Positions 15,888 through 24,155 of a stretch of 64,000 nt of DNA are shown piece after piece (within the stretch, counting starts at the first letter, position 1; each line of letters opens with the position of its first letter). A program made the translations under genes and the position numbers. This stretch comes from Aliishimia sp965656085 (GTDB lineage Bacteria > Pseudomonadota > Alphaproteobacteria > Rhodobacterales > Rhodobacteraceae), in assembly GCA_965656085.1 (NCBI GenBank), contig CBFHJA010000003.1, forward strand, positions 90,673 to 154,672. Direction: 5' to 3'. Below the pieces are notes generated by a model, which saw only the letters and a list, made by a program, of their open reading frames with translations, ran no database searches and had not been told where the DNA came from.

Positions 15888-15958
15888 GGGGCGCACGCCT
15901 GCCCGATTGCAATGCCCGCCCGTCCCCGCCATATAGGCGCAAAGCCGATGGGGTGGAC

Positions 15959-16924
15959 ATGACGCAATATCTGGATTTCGAGAAACCGCTGGCCGAGATC
16001 GAAGGCAAGGCCGAGGAACTGCGGGCCATCGCCGAGAAATCGGAAGAGGACATGGACATCGCGGATCAGGCCGCAGCGCTCGACGCCAAGGCCGCGAAGA
16101 TGCTCGTGGACCTCTATAAATCCCTGACCCCGTGGCGCAAATGTCAGGTCGCGCGGCACCCGGAGCGGCCCCATTGCGAAGCCTATATCCGCGCGCTCTT
16201 CACCGAATACACCCCGCTTGCCGGAGACCGGAACTTCGCCGATGACCATGCGGTGATGGGCGGGCTGGCGCGGTTCGAGGACCGGCCTGTGATGGTGATC
16301 GGGCACGAGAAGGGCAACGATACCAAGACCCGGATCGAGCGCAATTTCGGCATGGCGCGGCCCGAGGGCTATCGCAAAGCGATCCGGCTGATGGATATCG
16401 CGGCGCGGTTCGGGCTGCCGGTGATCACGCTGGTGGACACGCCCGGCGCCTATCCCGGCAAGGGCGCGGAGGAGCGCGGGCAATCCGAGGCCATCGCGCG
16501 CTCGACGGAGAAATGCCTTCAGATCGGAGTGCCGCTGGTGTCGGTGGTGATTGGCGAAGGCGGCTCTGGCGGCGCGGTTGCCTTTGCCACGGCGAACCGC
16601 GTGGCGATGCTGGAGCACTCGGTCTATTCGGTGATCTCGCCCGAAGGCTGCGCCTCGATCCTTTGGAAGGACGCCGAGAAGATGCGCGAGGCTGCCGAGG
16701 CGCTGCGGCTCACGGCGCAGGACCTGCACGGGTTGGGCGTGATCGACCGGATCATCCCCGAGCCTCTGGGCGGCGCGCATCGCGACGTGGAGGCGACGCT
16801 GGAGGCCGTGCGCAAGGCCATCGCCGACATGCTCGGGGAGATGGACGGTATGACCGGGGAGACCCTGATCACCGAGCGGCGCCGGAAGTTCCTGCAAATG
16901 GGCGACAAGGGGCTCGCCGCCTGA
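15959..16924 (+). CDS. accA: Acetyl-CoA carboxylase carboxyltransferase subunit alpha
   Basis: A 321-residue protein matching AccA over full length: YLDFEKPLAEIEGKAEEL at the start, VIGHEKGNDTKTRIERNFGMARPEGYRKA, LVDTPGAYPG, and the oxyanion/acyl loop VIGEGGSGGAVAFA. With AccD it moves the carboxyl group from carboxybiotin to acetyl-CoA, the first step of fatty acid synthesis. The start at 15959 has GGTGG upstream. It lies 71 bp after the exporter gene. Confidence 0.97.
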   Translation: MTQYLDFEKPLAEIEGKAEELRAIAEKSEEDMDIADQAAALDAKAAKMLVDLYKSLTPWRKCQVARHPERPHCEAYIRALFTEYTPLAGDRNFADDHAVMGGLARFEDRPVMVIGHEKGNDTKTRIERNFGMARPEGYRKAIRLMDIAARFGLPVITLVDTPGAYPGKGAEERGQSEAIARSTEKCLQIGVPLVSVVIGEGGSGGAVAFATANRVAMLEHSVYSVISPEGCASILWKDAEKMREAAEALRLTAQDLHGLGVIDRIIPEPLGGAHRDVEATLEAVRKAIADMLGEMDGMTGETLITERRRKFLQMGDKGLAA

Positions 16925-16982
16925 GCCCAAAGAAAGGACCGCAACGTGGCGGCCCTTCCCAAGCTTCCGTGCGTGAGTGGTG

Positions 16983-17573
16983 TTATTCGGCAGGCACTTC
17001 CGCGCGCCCACCCGATCCGGTGAGGCTGGACGGCAGCACGAAGGCCACCAGCACAAAGACCGCGCCGAGAACGATGCCGAGCACATCGCCGGACATCCCC
17101 ATCAGCCCCTCGAACTTGGAGCCGGGCACCGCGCCAAGCGTGACCTTGCCGCCCCAGATCGCGTCCAGAAGGCCCGCCGATTTCCAAGCCGGATAGGTCG
17201 CCATATAGGCCGCCGCGCCCAAGAGGCCGCCCGCGAGGAAGAACAGCGCGTCGCGGCGCCCAGTGGCCGCTGCGCAGACGCCGGTGCCGGGGCAATAGCC
17301 CGAGGCCGCCCAGCCCGCGCCGAGCAGCAAGCCGCCGATGAACACTCCGATATATGCGGATTTCACCGACATATGGCCCACATCGACAAGGCCGAGCATC
17401 TGGCCGCCGAACATCAGGATCGAGCCGACACCGATGGCCAGAAGGATGGTTTTCATCAGGTGCAGCCGCCGCAGGGTCAGCATCCCGGTGATCCAGTTGG
17501 GGTTCGTGGCCCCGATCCGGTCGAGCACCGCGCCGAAGGCGGCCCCTATGAGAATGGCGAGAACGATTTGCAT
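16983..17573 (-). CDS. YeeE/YedE family sulfur-compound permease, second half (DUF6691 type)
   Basis: A 196-residue membrane protein with about five transmembrane segments and the signature ASGYCPGTGVCAAATGR, whose cysteines are those used for thiosulfate passage in YeeE. In this branch the permease is split in two genes; this is the second. It starts 3 bp after the stop of the first half and must be co-translated. Members bring in thiosulfate or related sulfane sulfur compounds. Confidence 0.87.
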   Translation of the reverse strand: MQIVLAILIGAAFGAVLDRIGATNPNWITGMLTLRRLHLMKTILLAIGVGSILMFGGQMLGLVDVGHMSVKSAYIGVFIGGLLLGAGWAASGYCPGTGVCAAATGRRDALFFLAGGLLGAAAYMATYPAWKSAGLLDAIWGGKVTLGAVPGSKFEGLMGMSGDVLGIVLGAVFVLVAFVLPSSLTGSGGRAEVPAE

Positions 17574-17576
17574 GGC

Positions 17577-18125
17577 TCAGCCCTCCTTGTACATGAACAT
17601 GGCGGTGGGAATGGCGGCGGCGAAGGCCCCGGCGGCGAAGAGATAGCCGGACGCGGCGGTCTGCATCATGCCGGACATCATGTGGCCCGAGGTGCAGCCC
17701 CCGGCGAGACGTGCGCCGTAGAGCACGACGAAGCCCCCGGCGAAGGCCAGCGCGTAACGCTTCCACGGGGTGTCGCCGTAGTTCGCGCGCCAGACAGCCG
17801 GTGCGCGTTTTTCATCCGCGCCGACACCGCCGCGCAGGTAGGCGGAGAGCGCCGCCCCGGCGGCCATGGCCAGCACGAAGACGAAGCTGTAGTTCAGCGG
17901 GTTCGAGGCGTTCTTGGCGTATTTGCCACCCGACTTGGCCATATAGGCGTTGGTCGAGGTGTAGCCCTCATCGGTTTGGGTGATGAAGCCGGGATTGACC
18001 GCATCTGCGATGATCCCGTCGAGAATGACGAATTGCGTGGACACGCCAATCGGCTTGACCAGCAGCACCGCCGCGAAGAAGACCGCGCCGAGCAGCAGGC
18101 CGCCCAGTTTCCAGTCGAGTGTCAT
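17577..18125 (-). CDS. YeeE/YedE family sulfur-compound permease, first half
   Basis: A 182-residue membrane protein with the YeeE signature GARLAGGCTSGHMMSGMMQ near residues 140-158. About four transmembrane segments are visible. It pairs with the gene at 16983 to make a complete permease. The upstream region has an imperfect FNR-type box and a CATAT-CTGA-ATATG palindrome, so redox or sulfide control is plausible. An adjacent ArsR-type sulfur regulator or sulfur dioxygenase, often found with this pair, is absent here. Confidence 0.87.
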   Translation of the reverse strand: MTLDWKLGGLLLGAVFFAAVLLVKPIGVSTQFVILDGIIADAVNPGFITQTDEGYTSTNAYMAKSGGKYAKNASNPLNYSFVFVLAMAAGAALSAYLRGGVGADEKRAPAVWRANYGDTPWKRYALAFAGGFVVLYGARLAGGCTSGHMMSGMMQTAASGYLFAAGAFAAAIPTAMFMYKEG

Positions 18126-18145
18126 GTGGAGACTCCCTTAAAGTT

Positions 18146-18201
18146 CATATCTGAATATGATGATATGTTGTGGCGCCTGCCCCCGACATGATCTAGATCA
18201 A
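18146..18201. promoter_or_regulatory. Candidate operators upstream of the YeeE pair
   Basis: CATAT-CTGA-ATATG at 18146-18159 is an inverted repeat 21 bp upstream of the start codon. At 18188-18201 ATGATCTAGATCAA matches the FNR consensus TTGAT-N4-ATCAA at nine of ten positions. Both are directly visible; binding by FnrL or a sulfide-responsive ArsR regulator is inference. Confidence 0.45.
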
Positions 18202-18208
18202 TTTGCGC

Positions 18209-19402
18209 CTAGCTTCGCCCTTCGCTGGCACCGGCAGTGCGCCGGGCCGCCCAGGCCGTCATCATCGGCCCCACGATCTCGAACACCACCGTTGCACCAA
18301 TCACCAGCGTCAGGATCGTGTCGCGGTATTGCGGAAAGCTCTGCGCGGCCACGAGCCCCATGCCCACCGCCACCCCGGCTTGCGGCAACAGGGCCAGCCC
18401 GATCCAGCGCCGCTCCGGGCCGGGCAAGCCCGACACTGTGCCCCCGATCCAGCCGCCAGCGGAACGGGCCAGCACCCGCAGCGCCAGATAGGCCATCCCG
18501 ATGCCGCCCAGCGCCCAGAGAGCCGCCGCATCGAGCGACGCGCCCGACAGCAGAAAGAACAGCATCAGGAACGGCCATTCGATATGCTCGATCTCGTGGA
18601 AGGCGTAGTCGTGATGCTTCGCGCGGGCGGCAATCACCACGCCGGCTGTCATACCCGCGAGCAGGTAGGACACCTCAAGCATATGCGCCGCGCCCGCCGT
18701 CAGGAACACCAGCCCCAGCGCCTCGGTCTGGCTCGGCGCACCGGGGTCGAGCCGTCCGGTGAGCACTGCGCCGGGCAGCCCGATCGCCAGACCCAGCGCA
18801 AGCGCACCGCCCACTTCCCAGAGCGCAAGGCCCAGATGGTGAAGCTCCCACGCACCGCTCTCGACCGCCTGCGCGAAGACCACCGCCAGCGCGAACACGA
18901 TCATCCCCCACGCATCGTCGATCGCGACCACGCCGCGGATCGTGTCCGCGAAACTGTCCCCGGCCTCGGTATGGGCCAGCGTGTCCTGCGTCGCCGCCGG
19001 GTCGGTCGCCGTGGCGATGGCCGCGAGCAGGACGGCAAGGGCCGGGGCAACCCCGAGCAGGATCAGCCCGCCGCTCACGATCGCAACGGTCGCCAGCACG
19101 ACACTCCCGGACACCCACAGGATCGCCCGGCCCCGGCTGCGCAGCGTCCCGCCCGCCAAACTGCCGCCAAGCAGGAACGCCACCATGGTCAGCGCGATCA
19201 TCGAGAGCGGCTCGTACCAGTCCACCACGTCCGCAGGGATCAAGTCGAAGCCCGGCGCGCCGATCAGCGCACCGAGAAGCAAAAGCAGGCTCACGCGCGG
19301 CAAGCGGGTCGCGCGGCCCAAGGCATCGGCGCTCAGGCCGCAGAGAAACAGCACACCGAGGGCAGTGAAGATTGCGCCAGACTCTATCCCCGCGCCCTCC
19401 AT
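18209..19402 (-). CDS. Cation:proton antiporter (monovalent, CPA family)
   Basis: A 397-residue membrane protein with 11-13 transmembrane segments. It has the antiporter-type acidic motif ATATDPAATQDTLA (about residues 125-138) and a second, GVVAIDDAWGMIVFA. It probably exchanges Na+ or K+ for protons. The start MEGAGIESGAIF is at 19402, 4 bp beyond the GntR stop, so the two form an operon; an in-frame frame further upstream overlaps the GntR gene and is rejected. Confidence 0.85.
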   Translation of the reverse strand: MEGAGIESGAIFTALGVLFLCGLSADALGRATRLPRVSLLLLLGALIGAPGFDLIPADVVDWYEPLSMIALTMVAFLLGGSLAGGTLRSRGRAILWVSGSVVLATVAIVSGGLILLGVAPALAVLLAAIATATDPAATQDTLAHTEAGDSFADTIRGVVAIDDAWGMIVFALAVVFAQAVESGAWELHHLGLALWEVGGALALGLAIGLPGAVLTGRLDPGAPSQTEALGLVFLTAGAAHMLEVSYLLAGMTAGVVIAARAKHHDYAFHEIEHIEWPFLMLFFLLSGASLDAAALWALGGIGMAYLALRVLARSAGGWIGGTVSGLPGPERRWIGLALLPQAGVAVGMGLVAAQSFPQYRDTILTLVIGATVVFEIVGPMMTAWAARRTAGASEGRS

Positions 19403-19406
19403 CGGG

Positions 19407-20057
19407 TCAGCTCGCCAGCAGCTTGAGGCCTTGCGTGACGTCCGAGCGGACCGCGAGGCGCAAGCTTGGCTCATCACCCGCGCGCAGGGCCGCGATGATG
19501 TGGCGGTGGTATTGCGGCGGCTCGGTGCGGCGCAGACGGCCATAGAGCGAGCGCATGGTCGGGCCGAGTTGCAGCCAGACGGTTTCGGCCATCGCCAGCA
19601 TCGCCGGGGCCTGCGCGCGCAGATAGAGCGTGCGGTGAAATTCGAGATTGGTGCGGATATATTTGACCGCGTCGCGGTGGGCGACCGCTTCGGCCACCGC
19701 GCCGTTGATCGTCTGCAGCCGTTCGATCAGGGCGATATGGGCGCGGGGCAAGGCGCGGCTGGCCAGTTCGACCTCGATCAGGGCGCGCAGGGCCGCCAGT
19801 TCCTCGATCCGCTCGTTGGACAGTTCCGGCGTCGCGACCCGGCCCGAGGACGAGAGAGACAGGGCGCCTTCGGCCACAAGTCGGCGCACGGCTTCGCGGG
19901 CCGGGGTCATCGACACGCCATATTCGGAGCCGATCCCGCGCAGGGTCAGGGCCTGACCCGGCAGGATATCGCCGATCATGATCCGGGTGCGCAGGCGGCG
20001 ATAGACCAGATCATGCGCGGCGGCGGTGGGTTCGGTGGTGTCGGATCTGCGGGCCAT
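19407..20057 (-). CDS. GntR family (FCD domain) transcriptional regulator
   Basis: A 216-residue protein with a winged HTH at residues 12-75 (LVYRRLRTRIMIGDILPG, MTPAREAVRRLVAEGAL) and a C-terminal helical FCD ligand-binding domain with E-F-H-R-x-L (LEFHRTLYLRA) and a late HHHI-like metal site (YHRHIIAALRAGD). The ligand is likely a small carboxylate. It is followed after 4 bp by the antiporter gene, an uncommon partner for this class. Confidence 0.9.
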   Translation of the reverse strand: MARRSDTTEPTAAAHDLVYRRLRTRIMIGDILPGQALTLRGIGSEYGVSMTPAREAVRRLVAEGALSLSSSGRVATPELSNERIEELAALRALIEVELASRALPRAHIALIERLQTINGAVAEAVAHRDAVKYIRTNLEFHRTLYLRAQAPAMLAMAETVWLQLGPTMRSLYGRLRRTEPPQYHRHIIAALRAGDEPSLRLAVRSDVTQGLKLLAS

Positions 20058-20087
20058 GCCCCTTTGTGATCACAAACCCGCATCCGG

Positions 20088-20780
20088 TCAATCGGTGAAG
20101 CGGTAGCGGTGCAGATCATGCCCGTGGCGGCGCAGCCACGCCTTCGGGCCGCGCGGATCGCCGTAGAGCCGCTCCACCACTGCCCAGAAGCGGGGCGAGT
20201 GGTTCATTTCCGCCAGATGCGCGACCTCATGGGCCGCGACGTAGCTCAGCACCTCCGCCGGGGCGAGAATCAGCCGCCATGAATACATCAGCGCGCCTGC
20301 CGAAGAGCACGAGCCCCAGCGCGAGCGGGTGTCGCGGAGCGTGATCTTCCGGTAGGGCTGCCCGAGCGCCTCGGCATAGACATCGGACGCGAAGGCAAGC
20401 TCCGAGCGCGCCAGTTGCTTCAGGTAGCCCTGCAGTTTCCGCCCCGCCTGCGCAGGGTCTCCGGGCACCGCGAGTTCGGTCTCGGTGAGCCGCACCGAGC
20501 GGCCGGTGCCGGGCACGATCCGGCGCGGCGTGCCGAGCACCGGCAGTGCGCCGCCCAAGACCACCGGCTCGGGGGGCACATGCTCCGACAGGTGCTTGCG
20601 AATCCACCCGGCGCGCTCCTGCGCAAAGGCCAGCGCCTCGGCCTCGGAGGCCCCGCGCGGCAGGGTCAGGGTCACCCGCCCATCCATGCGGCTGACGCGC
20701 AATGTCATGCGCCGCGCGCGCGCTGAGCGCCGCAGCGTGACCGCCACGGGCGGCTCGCCTTGCAAAATGGTCTCGCTCAT
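20088..20780 (-). CDS. YgjP-type M48-like metallopeptidase (SprT/DUF45)
   Basis: A 230-residue protein with the zinc site VAAHEVAHLAEMNHSPRFW (HExxH plus third His) and the preceding RSRWGSCSSAG block that marks the YgjP/DUF45 family. The start at 20780 has a perfect AGGAGGTGGG RBS. The family is thought to be a predicted metal-dependent hydrolase; substrates are unknown. It diverges from the FYDLN-acid gene. Confidence 0.9.
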   Translation of the reverse strand: MSETILQGEPPVAVTLRRSARARRMTLRVSRMDGRVTLTLPRGASEAEALAFAQERAGWIRKHLSEHVPPEPVVLGGALPVLGTPRRIVPGTGRSVRLTETELAVPGDPAQAGRKLQGYLKQLARSELAFASDVYAEALGQPYRKITLRDTRSRWGSCSSAGALMYSWRLILAPAEVLSYVAAHEVAHLAEMNHSPRFWAVVERLYGDPRGPKAWLRRHGHDLHRYRFTD

Positions 20781-20891
20781 CCCACCTCCTGCCCCGCGCA
20801 TCCGCCGATAAGGCTTTGACAGTGTCGCTGTCCTATGGCAGTTGCGCGGAATCGTCGACAGACATGAGCCTAGATGCAAGAGGGATTTTCC

Positions 20892-21218
20892 ATGCCCAAG
20901 GAAGAATGGGGCGTAAAGCGCCTGTGCCCGGTGACGGGCAAACGGTTTTACGACATGAACCGGGACCCGATCGTCAGCCCCTATACCGGGGAAGTCGTGG
21001 AGTTCGACACCGGCAAGACCCGGATGATCGCCGCCGACAACGAAGATGCCGCCACGGCCAAGGCGAAGACCGCCACCGAGGGCGAGGACGCGGTTCTGGA
21101 CGAGGACGACACGGTCGATGTGGATCTCGCGGATGATCTGCTCGATGACGATGACGACGATGACAGCGTCTCTCTGGACGACATCACCGATGTTGCCGCG
21201 GAAGACGACGACACCTGA
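20892..21218 (+). CDS. TIGR02300 (FYDLN-acid) family protein
   Basis: A 108-residue protein made of a conserved N-terminal 45 residues (EEWGVKRLCPVTGKRFYDMN, DPIVSPYTGEVV) and a very acidic C-terminal tail with a run of aspartates near residues 85-92. The zinc-ribbon cysteines of related proteins are partly replaced (CPVTG then SPYTG). Found almost only in alphaproteobacteria, with no known function. The start at 20892 has AGAGGGA upstream. tRNA-Ala follows. Confidence 0.85.
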   Translation: MPKEEWGVKRLCPVTGKRFYDMNRDPIVSPYTGEVVEFDTGKTRMIAADNEDAATAKAKTATEGEDAVLDEDDTVDVDLADDLLDDDDDDDSVSLDDITDVAAEDDDT

Positions 21219-21325
21219 TCGGCGCTTGTCTGATGGTCGGGCGGAGCGGTCTGTTTTTGACTTGATCCCGCCTGCCCAAGCGCTTAACCACAGCGCACGG
21301 ATTCGGCAGCGGATCCACCCTTGAT

Positions 21326-21401
21326 GGGGCATTAGCTCAGCTGGGAGAGCGCCTGCATGGCATGCAGGAGGTCAGCGGTTCGATCCCGCTATGCTCCACC
21401 A
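21326..21401 (+). tRNA. tRNA-Ala (GGC anticodon)
   Basis: A 76-nt cloverleaf: acceptor GGGGCAT pairing with ATGCTCC, D-arm GCTCAGCTGGGAGAGC, anticodon stem CCTGC/GCAGG with a 7-nt loop ATGGCAT giving anticodon GGC, variable loop AGGTC, and T-arm GCGGTTCGATCCCGC. The CCA end is encoded (21399-21401). Confidence 0.97.
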
Positions 21402-21538
21402 AGCCTTTCCCTTATACCGGTTTGGCGATGTGGACGGACTGCGCGTGGCAACGGGCGCCGGCCCGGCCGGATACATCGGCTCAGATCATCTCTCCGTGGA
21501 GACCGGCCCGGCGGTTCCACGTCCGGTAGGGAGCGCCC

Positions 21539-22195
21539 ATGCTGACGCCCAAAGACACTTTGACCGAAATCGGCCCGCGCGATCTGCGCTTGCTTTTGCG
21601 CACCGCGGCCAGCCCCGTCGAGCTTGCGGCAGGGGAAACGCTGTTCCGGGAGGGTGAGCAAGGCGACGCGCTGTTTGTCCTGCGCAGCGGAACGGTTGAA
21701 TTGTCGGTTCTGAGCCCGGATGGCCGGCGGCTCGGCCTCGACATCCTGTCGCGCGGCGCGGTTTTCGGCGAAATCGCCCTGTTCGATCCCGGCCCGCGCA
21801 CCGCCACGGCGACCGCGCTGGCGCACTGCAGTCTTCTGCGAATGCGCCATAAAGACCTGATGCGCGCCATCGAGGACAACCCAAGGCTCTGTCTTGAGCT
21901 TCTCACGGTGATGGGCCAGCGGATGCGCTACATGAACCAGCAATTGCACGATTATGTCTTCATGCCCGTCCCGCAAAGGCTGGCGCGCAAATTGCTGCAA
22001 GTCACGCCTGCGGAGGCGGACGGTCCGGCCCTTTTGCGGCTGTCGCAATCGGAGCTTGCCGAAATGGTCGGCGCGTCCCGGGAGGCGGTGTCGAAATTGC
22101 TGTCGGGCTGGAAGAAGCTGGGCGTTCTCGACACCGGACGCGGCCACATCACCCTGCGTGACCGGGAGGCGCTCCAAGAGATCGCCGAGCTTTAA
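21539..22195 (+). CDS. Crp/Fnr family transcriptional regulator
   Basis: A 218-residue protein with an N-terminal cyclic-nucleotide-binding-like beta barrel (about residues 15-125; GDALFVLRSGTVELSV and GAVFGEIALFD) and a C-terminal HTH (LSQSELAEMVGASREAVSKLLSGW). There is no N-terminal cysteine cluster, so it is not an oxygen-sensing FNR. The start has AGGGAG upstream. A perfect CRP-type half-site pair lies 18 bp after its stop, upstream of a small ORF that may be its target. Effector unknown. Confidence 0.9.
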   Translation: MLTPKDTLTEIGPRDLRLLLRTAASPVELAAGETLFREGEQGDALFVLRSGTVELSVLSPDGRRLGLDILSRGAVFGEIALFDPGPRTATATALAHCSLLRMRHKDLMRAIEDNPRLCLELLTVMGQRMRYMNQQLHDYVFMPVPQRLARKLLQVTPAEADGPALLRLSQSELAEMVGASREAVSKLLSGWKKLGVLDTGRGHITLRDREALQEIAEL

Positions 22196-22212
22196 GCAAG
22201 ATCGCGGGCAAG

Positions 22213-22228
22213 TGTGACGTGGTTCACA
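22213..22228. promoter_or_regulatory. Perfect CRP-type site TGTGA-N6-TCACA
   Basis: TGTGA at 22213-22217, a CGTGGT centre, TCACA at 22224-22228. This exactly matches the classical CRP operator half-sites and lies 106 bp upstream of the small ORF at 22334. The neighbouring Crp/Fnr gene is the natural candidate binder. Confidence 0.6.
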
Positions 22229-22333
22229 GACCGGGCCATGGCGAATCGCTAGGGTTAACGCATCAGCAATGCCAACCGCCGCCGTTTCCTCCCCCACAAA
22301 TTGGCGGCACCGGCGTCAACACGGGAGAAGACG

Positions 22334-22468
22334 ATGACTATCAGTACCTCTCAGACCCTGCACGGCCTGCTGCACATCTCTGCGTGCTTTGCGGCCGCCG
22401 CGATGCGCTTCCTCGTCGAAGGCTCCGCAATCGACGCGCAGATGACCACGTTCAAGGGGCGTGTGTGA
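22334..22468 (+). CDS. Predicted 44-residue small protein
   Basis: ATG at 22334, preceded by GGGAGAAG at a good distance; the frame reads MTISTSQTLHGLLHISACF, continues with an AAAAMRFLVEGSAIDA segment, and stops at TGA 22466-22468. One helix of moderate hydrophobicity is likely (residues 9-27). A CRP-type site upstream and a strong hairpin downstream frame it as an independent unit. No family is recognised; it could be non-coding, with the transcript acting as an sRNA. Confidence 0.5.
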   Translation: MTISTSQTLHGLLHISACFAAAAMRFLVEGSAIDAQMTTFKGRV

Positions 22469-22543
22469 GCCTATAGTCGGCTCGGGTCCTTGCGGCCCAT
22501 GTCTCTTGAATGCCCGGTCTCCCGAATTTCCGGGATCCGGCAC

Positions 22544-22571
22544 TGTTGGACCGGCTTCGGCCGGTCCAACA
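22544..22571. terminator. Perfect 12-bp hairpin with TTCG loop
   Basis: TGTTGGACCGGC at 22544-22555, loop TTCG, then the exact complement at 22560-22571. It lies between convergent genes (small ORF at 22334 and the reductase ending at 22590). There is no long T-run, but the stem is strong enough to be a terminator or 3'-end stabiliser in both directions. Confidence 0.6.
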
Positions 22572-22589
22572 TCCCCCCACCTTGCACGA

Positions 22590-23576
22590 TCAGACCGACC
22601 CGCTGTCCCGCCCATGCGGCTCCCAATAGTCCAGCACCGGATTGATCGGAATGATCCGATGCGGATTGATGCTGTCGTGACTGTAGTGATAGTGCCGCAC
22701 GATATGGTCGAGATTCACCGTCTCCGCCACGCCGGGCCATTGGTACAGCTCGCGGGTATAGGCCCACAGATTCGGGTAATCGACGATCCGCCGGCGATTG
22801 CACTTGAAATGCAGGTGATAGACCGGATCGAGGCGGATCAGGGTCGGGAACAGCCGCCAGTCGGCCTCGGTCACCTGCGCGCCCATCAGGTAGCGCCGCG
22901 ACGCCAGCCGGTCTTCGAGCCAGTCCAGCGTGTCGAAGAGCGGTGTGACAGCGGCGTCATAGGCGTCCTGCGTGCTCGCGAAGCCGGATTTGTAGACCCC
23001 GTTGTTGAGCGTGTCGTAGATACGCGCGTTCACCTCTTCGATCTCATCGCGCATCTCTTCGGGCCAGAAATCGAGACTGTTGCCGGTGATCGCGTCGAAG
23101 GCCGAATTGAACATGCGGATGATCTCGGAGCTTTCATTGCTCACGATGGTGTCCTGTGCCTTGTCCCACAGGATCGGCACCGTCACCCGGCCTGAATAGT
23201 GCGGATCGGCGCGGGTGTAGATGTCGCGCGCAAAGCGGCTGCCAAAGAGACTGTCGCCCGTCGCCCCGTGATCGTCGGTCTCGAAGGTCCAGCCATCGCC
23301 GAGCATGTCGGGGTGCACGACGTCGACCGAGATGTGGTCTTGCAGACCTTTCAATGCCCGGAAGATCAGCGTCCGGTGTGCCCATGGACAGGCCATCGAG
23401 ACAAACAGATGATAGCGACCGCTCTGCGCCGCGAAGCCGGATTTCCCAGACGCCCCCGCATGGCCATCGGGTGTAATCCAGTTTCGGAATTGCGCCGCCG
23501 AGCGTTCGAACTTGCCGCCCGTGGACTTGGTGTCATACCATGTATCGTGCCAAACGCCGTCAACAAGCAGGCCCAT
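22590..23576 (-). CDS. Glutathionyl-hydroquinone reductase (GST superfamily)
   Basis: A 328-residue omega/xi-class GST. The thioredoxin-like part has SMACPWAHRTLIFRALKG with catalytic Cys63 in a CPWA motif, which defines glutathionyl-hydroquinone reductases (YqjG/EcmB type). FDxxFDxIT-like and DFWPEEMRDEIEEVNARIYDTLNNGVYKSGFA follow, then EADWRLFPTLIR. It removes glutathione from glutathionyl-hydroquinones. The start MGLLVDG at 23576 has AAGGATC upstream; an earlier frame-open region to 23723 is not supported. Confidence 0.9.
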   Translation of the reverse strand: MGLLVDGVWHDTWYDTKSTGGKFERSAAQFRNWITPDGHAGASGKSGFAAQSGRYHLFVSMACPWAHRTLIFRALKGLQDHISVDVVHPDMLGDGWTFETDDHGATGDSLFGSRFARDIYTRADPHYSGRVTVPILWDKAQDTIVSNESSEIIRMFNSAFDAITGNSLDFWPEEMRDEIEEVNARIYDTLNNGVYKSGFASTQDAYDAAVTPLFDTLDWLEDRLASRRYLMGAQVTEADWRLFPTLIRLDPVYHLHFKCNRRRIVDYPNLWAYTRELYQWPGVAETVNLDHIVRHYHYSHDSINPHRIIPINPVLDYWEPHGRDSGSV

Positions 23577-23785
23577 TGCGAAGATCCTTTCACTATCTGA
23601 AATGTTTAAATGGTCTGCCGGGCGCGTCAGTGCCACCGGGAGCATCGCGCAACCTGTCTGCACAAGCGCACAACCGAGGCGGAAAGAACCGCCTGTTTCC
23701 AATGTCAAAACACCCTGTCGCAATAATTTAACTTGATTTTCAGGGGTCTCGTGGCAATTCTGCGGGTATCAGAAGGAATCGCGGC

Positions 23786-24139
23786 ATGTCCACCTACGTC
23801 CCTCTCGCTGTTCAGGAAGGTCTCGACGCCGCCCGTCTGGCCCGGCTCCGCGCCTCATCCAAGCTGCGCATTCAGACCTCCGACGGGTATTTCCGTGTCC
23901 TGCGCCTGTGGGAGGGCGGGTTTTCCGTTGCGAGCGATGACGCGCCGCACCTGCGCGGCTTTGTCGACCTCTATGACGGGCCCACGCAACTCTTCCAGTG
24001 CCTGATCGTGGCCAGCAGCGAAGAGGCCGGCGAGATGCGCTACGATTTCAAGCGCATGACCGCCGTTTCCCATACGCCCCCGTCTGATTTCGAGCGCGCG
24101 GCAGATCATCCGCTGGCGCTGATCACCGATCAGGCCTGA
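23786..24139 (+). CDS. Conserved hypothetical soluble protein
   Basis: A 117-residue protein, no signal peptide or transmembrane segment. A beta-rich middle (KLRIQTSDGYFRVLRLWEGG, LRGFVDLYDGPTQLFQCLIV, MRYDFKRMTAV) suggests a small barrel similar in rhythm to PilZ-like folds, but the RxxxR motif of PilZ is absent. The start has AAGGAA upstream. It diverges from the hydroquinone reductase gene and converges with the MalY-type gene. Function not recognised. Confidence 0.7.
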   Translation: MSTYVPLAVQEGLDAARLARLRASSKLRIQTSDGYFRVLRLWEGGFSVASDDAPHLRGFVDLYDGPTQLFQCLIVASSEEAGEMRYDFKRMTAVSHTPPSDFERAADHPLALITDQA

Positions 24140-24155
24140 CCGCGCTCCCTCCGGG

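Noticed and set aside
20088..21332. A long minus-strand frame extending the YgjP gene by 184 codons to 21332
   Set aside because: The extension crosses the FYDLN-acid gene on the other strand, and AGGAGGTGGG sits exactly before the ATG at 20780.
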